64,000 nt of DNA from Bugulina stolonifera. Its lineage: Eukaryota; Bryozoa; Gymnolaemata; Cheilostomatida; Bugulidae. Of this stretch, positions 60,991 through 64,000 are shown piece after piece. The DNA lies in NCBI GenBank assembly GCA_935421135.1, contig OW285187.1:3100001-3164000 (forward strand). Reading direction: 5' to 3'. Position numbers and translations under genes: made by a program. Below the pieces are notes generated by a model. That model was not told where the DNA came from, ran no database searches, and worked only from the letters and a program-made list of their open reading frames with translations. Numbering within the stretch: position 1 is the stretch's first letter; each line of letters begins with the position of its first letter.

Positions 60991-63811
60991 TAATCAACTA
61001 GTATACAAGGTATGTGAAAGTAAAGTACAAGATAAATAACTTACCTATGAGTTGTAAGTACATTGAATAAATGAAAAGTATAGGGTGCAGAGTGGTACAA
61101 TGTATATATTCCACTGAATGTATTTAGACTGCTAGCTGCCCTTCAAATATCCCACATGTCTCTCTCCACAGACACTGCTCATCTAACTGATGTGTTATTC
61201 ATATACTCTCTTGTACAGTTTTGTTTTCTATAAATTAATGGTTTATTGACTGCTTCTCATTGGATGATATAATTATGGGTGGATAGCAAGGACACCCTTC
61301 ACAAGAGTATTTCCTCAAGTTAAGATTTATGACTAACCATACTATATTTGACATTTCATTGCTTTAGTTCTTAAAAATAACACTGTGGAGAATCTAAAAC
61401 TCCAAACTATGAGCTCAGGCTTATGTCAACTTGACATCTAGTCATTATTGTAATGAGCTCATGAATAAAATAATTTATTGTAATATATATCCTGGACGTG
61501 ATCTAATGCAACATACTTCAAGGAAATGCACAGTGATATTGTAAACAAATGTAGTTTATTCAGCTTATCCATTTGCATACATTGCAGTAGTATGACTACA
61601 TAAGTTCACACACTAGTGTGTTGTGATTTATATATTAAAATTGTGTGGTACATAATTATGTTTGTTTATTTATTTGTTTAAATTTATGAAATCTGCAAGT
61701 ATCGGCCTATTTTATGTGACTCAACTTTAGCTCATGATATAAGCAACTAGAATTTATAATTATTTGTTGTAATTATACCAAAATTAATATTAATATTAAT
61801 ATTAATATTACAAGTAATTGAATGAAGCTTCTGAAAGCTGGTTCAACTTTATTTAAAATTTTACACTCTCACAGTAATTATACTGCTAATTTTGCAGTAA
61901 ATATGAATTAACTGTAGTTTGTGGTATACATATTTAGTGCATTTAATGCAGCAGTACTCAAATTTCATACTCACTGCTGTGAGTAATTATCAATTTTTTT
62001 TGTTTATTAACACAACTAATACACTTAACTTAATCTTTTCAATAAAATTCTTGTGGTAAATCTTTCTCTACCACCCAAAATATGCTCACACCCATCTTAT
62101 TTCCTGAACAATGTGTTATACATGCAGACTAGGGTTACAAGTACTCACATGTGCTACATAATAGGCATGCATATAATATATAATTATTATGAACATGAAT
62201 ATGTAAATAATGGTATCTAGTTGATCATATTGAATGGTGCACACATGTTTAGTAAACTATTAATTATTAGTCCTCTTGATAATAGGTGCATGAATTAAGT
62301 TTCAAAATAATTCTATAACAACTTTTTTTCTTTCCCCCCAAGGTGTATTCTTTGTTAGAGAGATAATCTTAAAGTTGAGTTCTATAAAACCTATCCTAGA
62401 CATTAATAAAAGGTCTAAAATAATCATATTTAATTAAACGGTAGTGGATACTACACCCAGTAGTAACTAGAAACATCTACATGACCTTAATCATGCTTTC
62501 TAGTACATTCTTGGTTGTCCCATGGTGGTACTCGTGTCGTGTCACGGATATTAGGGTGTTATTCCCAACTTCTATGTGGATATTGGGACAATATCTTGGT
62601 ACAACATTGGGACATGATATTATGTCACAGTATTCGTTCACTATTAATACTCATATTATATGGGGAACTACAAGACTTGTAATGACATGTCACAACCAAA
62701 TACATGTATATATATGTAATACTAGCCCTAACAACACTTATCGCTGGTTGCAGTATACTGTGACTAGTTGAAGCTATTCTACATGTACACACAGAGGAGA
62801 TCTACAATAAGCCAAGTTAAATACAGGTAAATATGTTACTACGTAACAGAAGTATCAATGAGCCTTCTCTTCAAGTCTTGTAAAAAAAACTGGAATTTTC
62901 TGCTCATCAATGTCCACGCTTCTACTCTTAGGCAACAGTTTTTGAATGCTGTCTGTAGAATTAGTAGACTAGCTACTACCTTCAAAGTACACCAGGTGTG
63001 TGAGATGACGCGCGCACATGTATGCATCAGAACAGTACACAATAGTTCACATCACAGAGTTATCTTCTCTCTATGGTATGAGCTCTCAAGAGAATACAAC
63101 TTCAAATTATACAATGACTACATAACATTACATATTGTAGTGTGTATTATAATAACATGCAAGACCTTGTATTGCTGCTACCAGTGTTTGAAGTGTGGTT
63201 ATACGGGAGTATACGGTGTGTATCCACATTAATTTTAGTGGTTATACGGCCAGCAGGCTTGTACACTCATTTTAATAGCAAGTTTTCCCCATACAGTTGT
63301 AGAGTGCTTGACACTCATACATAGGGTCTTGAGTCTCACCAGAGCCTAATTTTTTTCTTTTTAGTAATTCACAAATTTCTTAGTTACTGCAAGATTAAGT
63401 GGATATCTATACAATACTAATCTGTAAGATTTCATCCGCCTATACCCACCTCATTTGTTCCACTTCAAACACTGCTGCTACCACAATCATTGTGGTACCT
63501 GGTAGTGCTCTGTTGCATATAATAATTAGGATTGTTAGTTCAAATGTATACGTGCAGAGAAACAATAGCATGAAAAAATAATTCTGATCAACGCCTTAGC
63601 ATTTACAATAACATTGGAAGTTGTGCAATTCCCTTTGCCAGCTAATATACTGAATTCGAAGTTTATTATTGCATTGCATTATTAGGTAAAATATCAATAG
63701 TATTTGCTATCAGGTCAAAGATAACATGTTGGCTAATAGAAAAGAATAGTAAGTTATCCAATAACAACACAATAATAATTTAATGGAAAGAAAATGTAAA
63801 TATGGACTGTA

Positions 63812-63872
63812 CTAGCCAGCACTTGCAAGCCCTTGCAAGCACTAGCCAGCACTTGCAAGCACTTGCAAGCAT
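63812..63872. repeat. Tandem repeat of CTTGCAAGCACTAGCCAGCA-like units
   Basis: Mixed CACTTGCAAG and CACTAGCCAG decamers in tandem. Confidence 0.75.
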
Positions 63873-64000
63873 TATGTATGTGATAAACAATGTACACTAT
63901 TTTTCCTCGTGATTAGGACTTGAATTTCATGTTCTGACGTGATTTTTTAGTTTCAACTAATAAACTGGTCGGTAATTGTGCTACTACATATGAATGTAAA

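Larger units (their letters stand above)
58675..64000. other. 5.3 kb without a recognised gene
   Basis: AT-rich. Apart from one candidate exon (59345-59474) I see only simple repeats: (TACATG)n at about 60920-60990, ATTAAT repeats at about 61785-61810, and a CTTGCAAGCACTAGCCAGCA-type repeat at 63812-63870. Confidence 0.4.

Overview
The window is AT-rich nuclear DNA of an animal. Its genes are split by short spliceosomal introns (GT-AG, plus one GC-AG), the non-coding DNA is full of minisatellites, and several transposon classes are present. The proteins (caspases, a metazoan-type shugoshin, a class A GPCR, the RNase P/MRP subunit Rpp25) fit Metazoa. The abundance of short TACATGTA palindromes and the divergent GPCR make me think of a non-bilaterian such as a demosponge, but that is inference and no marker here proves it. 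All exon models below were built by hand from reading frames, splice sites and intron phases.

Layout. (1) 1-28348: a cluster of three paralogous short-prodomain caspases with identical intron phases (2-1-0-1 where visible). Caspase A (minus, 1-1206, runs off the left edge) has Tyr at the catalytic His. Caspase B (minus, 13043-16579, complete, 287 aa) has the full His/Cys dyad. Caspase C (plus, 25174-28348, complete, 273 aa) has Tyr for His and lacks the Ala-Cys-Arg-Gly block that carries the catalytic Cys. A and C therefore look like pseudo-enzymes next to an active relative. (2) 2943-12097: between A and B lies a 9.2 kb foldback-like structure with about 3.2-3.4 kb inverted arms built of nested tandem repeats; one arm carries a solo-LTR-like insertion and the other a local triplication. 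(3) 17100-23568: between B and C is a transposon graveyard: a Tc1 remnant, a TA-flanked MITE holding a tRNA-Asp-like sequence, a 328 bp hAT-type MITE, a 5'-truncated LINE with a 26 bp target duplication, and a 1.28 kb element with 8 bp target duplications. (4) 30707-35120 (plus): a 290 aa protein with an N-myristoylation start and a cystin-like C-terminal box, with a LINE fragment in an intron. (5) 35901-37791 (minus): an Rpp25-like Alba-domain gene with a 35-nt microexon and a GC-AG intron. (6) 39102-40275: a LINE fragment split by a 631 bp hAT-type element. (7) 41943-56562 (plus): shugoshin, 16 exons, 933 aa, with a 1.9 kb array of an 18-bp repeat in one intron. (8) 57562-58674 (minus): an intronless rhodopsin-like GPCR. 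(9) 58675-64000: mostly featureless, with one candidate first exon.

The genes do not form one pathway. The caspases form a local family; shugoshin (cohesion), Rpp25 (tRNA/rRNA processing), the cystin-like protein (membrane/cilium by inference) and the GPCR are unrelated neighbours. The most unusual content is the caspase/pseudo-caspase cluster, the giant foldback element, the fourfold repeated splice donor in shugoshin, and a short motif AGTTRTCYTCTY found about 20 times.
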